51,916 nt of DNA. Origin: CABZJG01 sp965659715 (GTDB lineage: Bacteria; Pseudomonadota; Alphaproteobacteria; Rhodobacterales; Rhodobacteraceae). Below the pieces are notes generated by a model. That model saw nothing but the letters and a program-made list of their open reading frames with translations, was not told the DNA's origin and made no database searches. The stretch lies in contig CBFHXE010000011.1 in the NCBI GenBank assembly GCA_965659715.1, positions 1-51,916 on the forward strand, given 5' to 3'. The position numbers and the translations under genes were made by a program. The number at the start of each line of letters is the position of its first letter. Positions within the stretch are counted from its first letter, which is position 1. Below, piece by piece: positions 50,787-51,916 of the stretch.

Positions 50787-51914
50787 TTAATTATGGCTGG
50801 TTTTATCGGTTACAATAATGTGTTCTGGGCCTTTACCCTGCCAGTGAAAATCATACGCCATTTCAAAACCTAGCTCGAGATTGCGCGTGTAGCTCTCTGT
50901 ATTAAATAATGGATTGGTTTTTAGGTTCCGTAAGAGCGTGTTGCGAATTCTGTTCAGTTTTTCGCGGTTTTGCGCCAAGTCAAGAGCTAGGCTTTCGTAC
51001 ACTTCATCTGTTGTTGTTATTAATTCTGGCAGGCCTATCGCATCTAGCAGGCTTCCAGCCATTCGGGAAGTGTAACTTTTTCCAGATTTTGTAAGCGCCG
51101 GCAGACCTGCCCAAAGTGCATTACTGGCCGTTGCGCCAGCATTATAAATAAATGTATCAAGAAAAAGGTCGGCTTGTCGAAACTGGGCAAGATATTTTTC
51201 GTATTCGACTTTTTCTGAAAATACTAGTCTTTCAGCTTTTACACCCTGCCTTTGGGCGTGCTTGATCAAGTTCATTTTTGAGGCTTTATTGCTCATGACC
51301 AGCCATAGCACACTGTTTGGCTTTTTCTTTAGCAACCGCATCCATATCTCGAAAACCTGTGGATCTATTTTATAGCTTCTATTGATTGCGCAAAACACAA
51401 ATCCATCCTCGGGCAAACCCAACTCAAACCTTGACGGCACCGAATGATCTATCAACTGACCATCGTCTTGAGGTTGATATGAATTAGGCATATAAATAAT
51501 TTTTTCTGAATAATAAGTGTGATAGCTCTCAGGGATTAAAAAAGAATCCGCAACTATATAGTCCATAAAATCCGCACCCATTGAGCCTGGGTATCCTAGA
51601 AAATTTATCTGAATGGGGGCTAAGCGGCTGGCAAAAAGACCGCTGCGACCATCTTTTGTATATCCGGTCAAATCAATAGCGATATCAATTTCATCACTAT
51701 GCAGTGTCTCTTTGATTGCTTGGTTGCTGAAACCATGAACGTCTTTGAATTTATCAAATGTTTCAACAAGCCTTGCTTGCATTGTATCAAACTTTGAATC
51801 AGCGATAGTATATCCAAAGACATCAAAACGTGTTCGGTCATGCACCTTAAAAACTTTAGCCATCAGACGTGTCACCGGGTGCTCTCTAAAATCAGCGCTA
51901 AAATAGCCTATCCT
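50787..51914 (-). CDS. OGT/SPINDLY-type O-linked glycosyltransferase, 5'-partial
   Basis: The frame runs off the right edge. A GTG at 51875 is the first start in the window, but the sequence before it (RIGYFSADFREHPV) is the conserved opening of the glycosyltransferase family 41 catalytic region, so the true start is outside. Seen motifs are APIQINFLGYPGSMG, MDYIVADSFLIP, FVFCAINRSYKIDP and DLFLDTFIYNAGATASNALW, with GLPALTKSG following. The missing N-terminus usually holds TPR repeats. Members transfer sugars to proteins. It is convergent with the tRNA. Confidence 0.9.
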   Translation of the reverse strand, partial: RIGYFSADFREHPVTRLMAKVFKVHDRTRFDVFGYTIADSKFDTMQARLVETFDKFKDVHGFSNQAIKETLHSDEIDIAIDLTGYTKDGRSGLFASRLAPIQINFLGYPGSMGADFMDYIVADSFLIPESYHTYYSEKIIYMPNSYQPQDDGQLIDHSVPSRFELGLPEDGFVFCAINRSYKIDPQVFEIWMRLLKKKPNSVLWLVMSNKASKMNLIKHAQRQGVKAERLVFSEKVEYEKYLAQFRQADLFLDTFIYNAGATASNALWAGLPALTKSGKSYTSRMAGSLLDAIGLPELITTTDEVYESLALDLAQNREKLNRIRNTLLRNLKTNPLFNTESYTRNLELGFEMAYDFHWQGKGPEHIIVTDKTSHN

Positions 51915-51916
51915 TA

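Overview
The window reads as a chromosomal segment of a marine alphaproteobacterium of the Rhodobacterales/Roseobacter type with moderate GC. This rests on: the recA/alaS block next to a cckA-like kinase; a GTTC-N7-GTTC SOS box in front of recA; the bamE / DUF177-rpmF-plsX-fabH-ihfA-merR-tRNA-Pro order; an rpsF-rpsR-rplI operon whose L9 has a long acidic tail; and C1/methylated-amine genes (a pyrrolysine-free MttB homologue and a RACo-like corrinoid activator) common in that group. No phage, IS element, CRISPR or rRNA operon was seen. Genus-level placement is not possible from the sequence alone.

Layout. 1-9.2 kb: a P-loop protein cut by the left edge, metA (with the Glu that marks acetyl-CoA use), an alpha/beta hydrolase, a TetR regulator, a LuxR-type response regulator, an AT-rich gap, a small lipoprotein, an MttB-family methyltransferase and typA. 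9.3-18.9 kb, mostly minus strand: DUF1330, alaS, recA, a disrupted sulfotransferase (plus strand), a disrupted cckA, rsmB and guaB. 19-25.6 kb: a ureohydrolase, the corrinoid activator, an iron-sulfur photolyase/cryptochrome with a TPR partner, and two Roseobacter-type hypothetical genes. 25.7-33.9 kb: a divergent peptide ABC transporter (two permeases and a binding protein on minus; a double ATPase on plus) continuing into two M20 amidohydrolases, argE-like and hipO-like. 34-39 kb: a small protein gene, rpsF-rpsR-rplI, then ilvI-ilvN behind a complete attenuator with its own leader peptide. 39-46.4 kb: an HTH regulator broken by two in-frame stops, a Rieske oxygenase, an AbrB-family membrane protein, an ABC-F protein, olsB and bamE. 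46.4-51.9 kb: the envelope/lipid block, tRNA-Pro(GGG) and the C-terminal part of an OGT-type glycosyltransferase cut by the right edge.

Two themes stand out. First, three genes (sulfotransferase, cckA, HTH regulator) are broken by single-base shifts or in-frame stops while their restored frames stay fully protein-like. The restored sulfotransferase and cckA reading frames end on one shared TTAA, which strongly suggests both endings are ancestral. The core genes show no such lesions. Second, the noncoding DNA is rich in readable control signals: the ilv attenuator, the SOS box, strong terminators, paired TTCG-N5-CGAA dyads in the divergent transporter promoter, TTTGCG/CGCAAA dyads upstream of mttB, and a short repeat present in two orientations.
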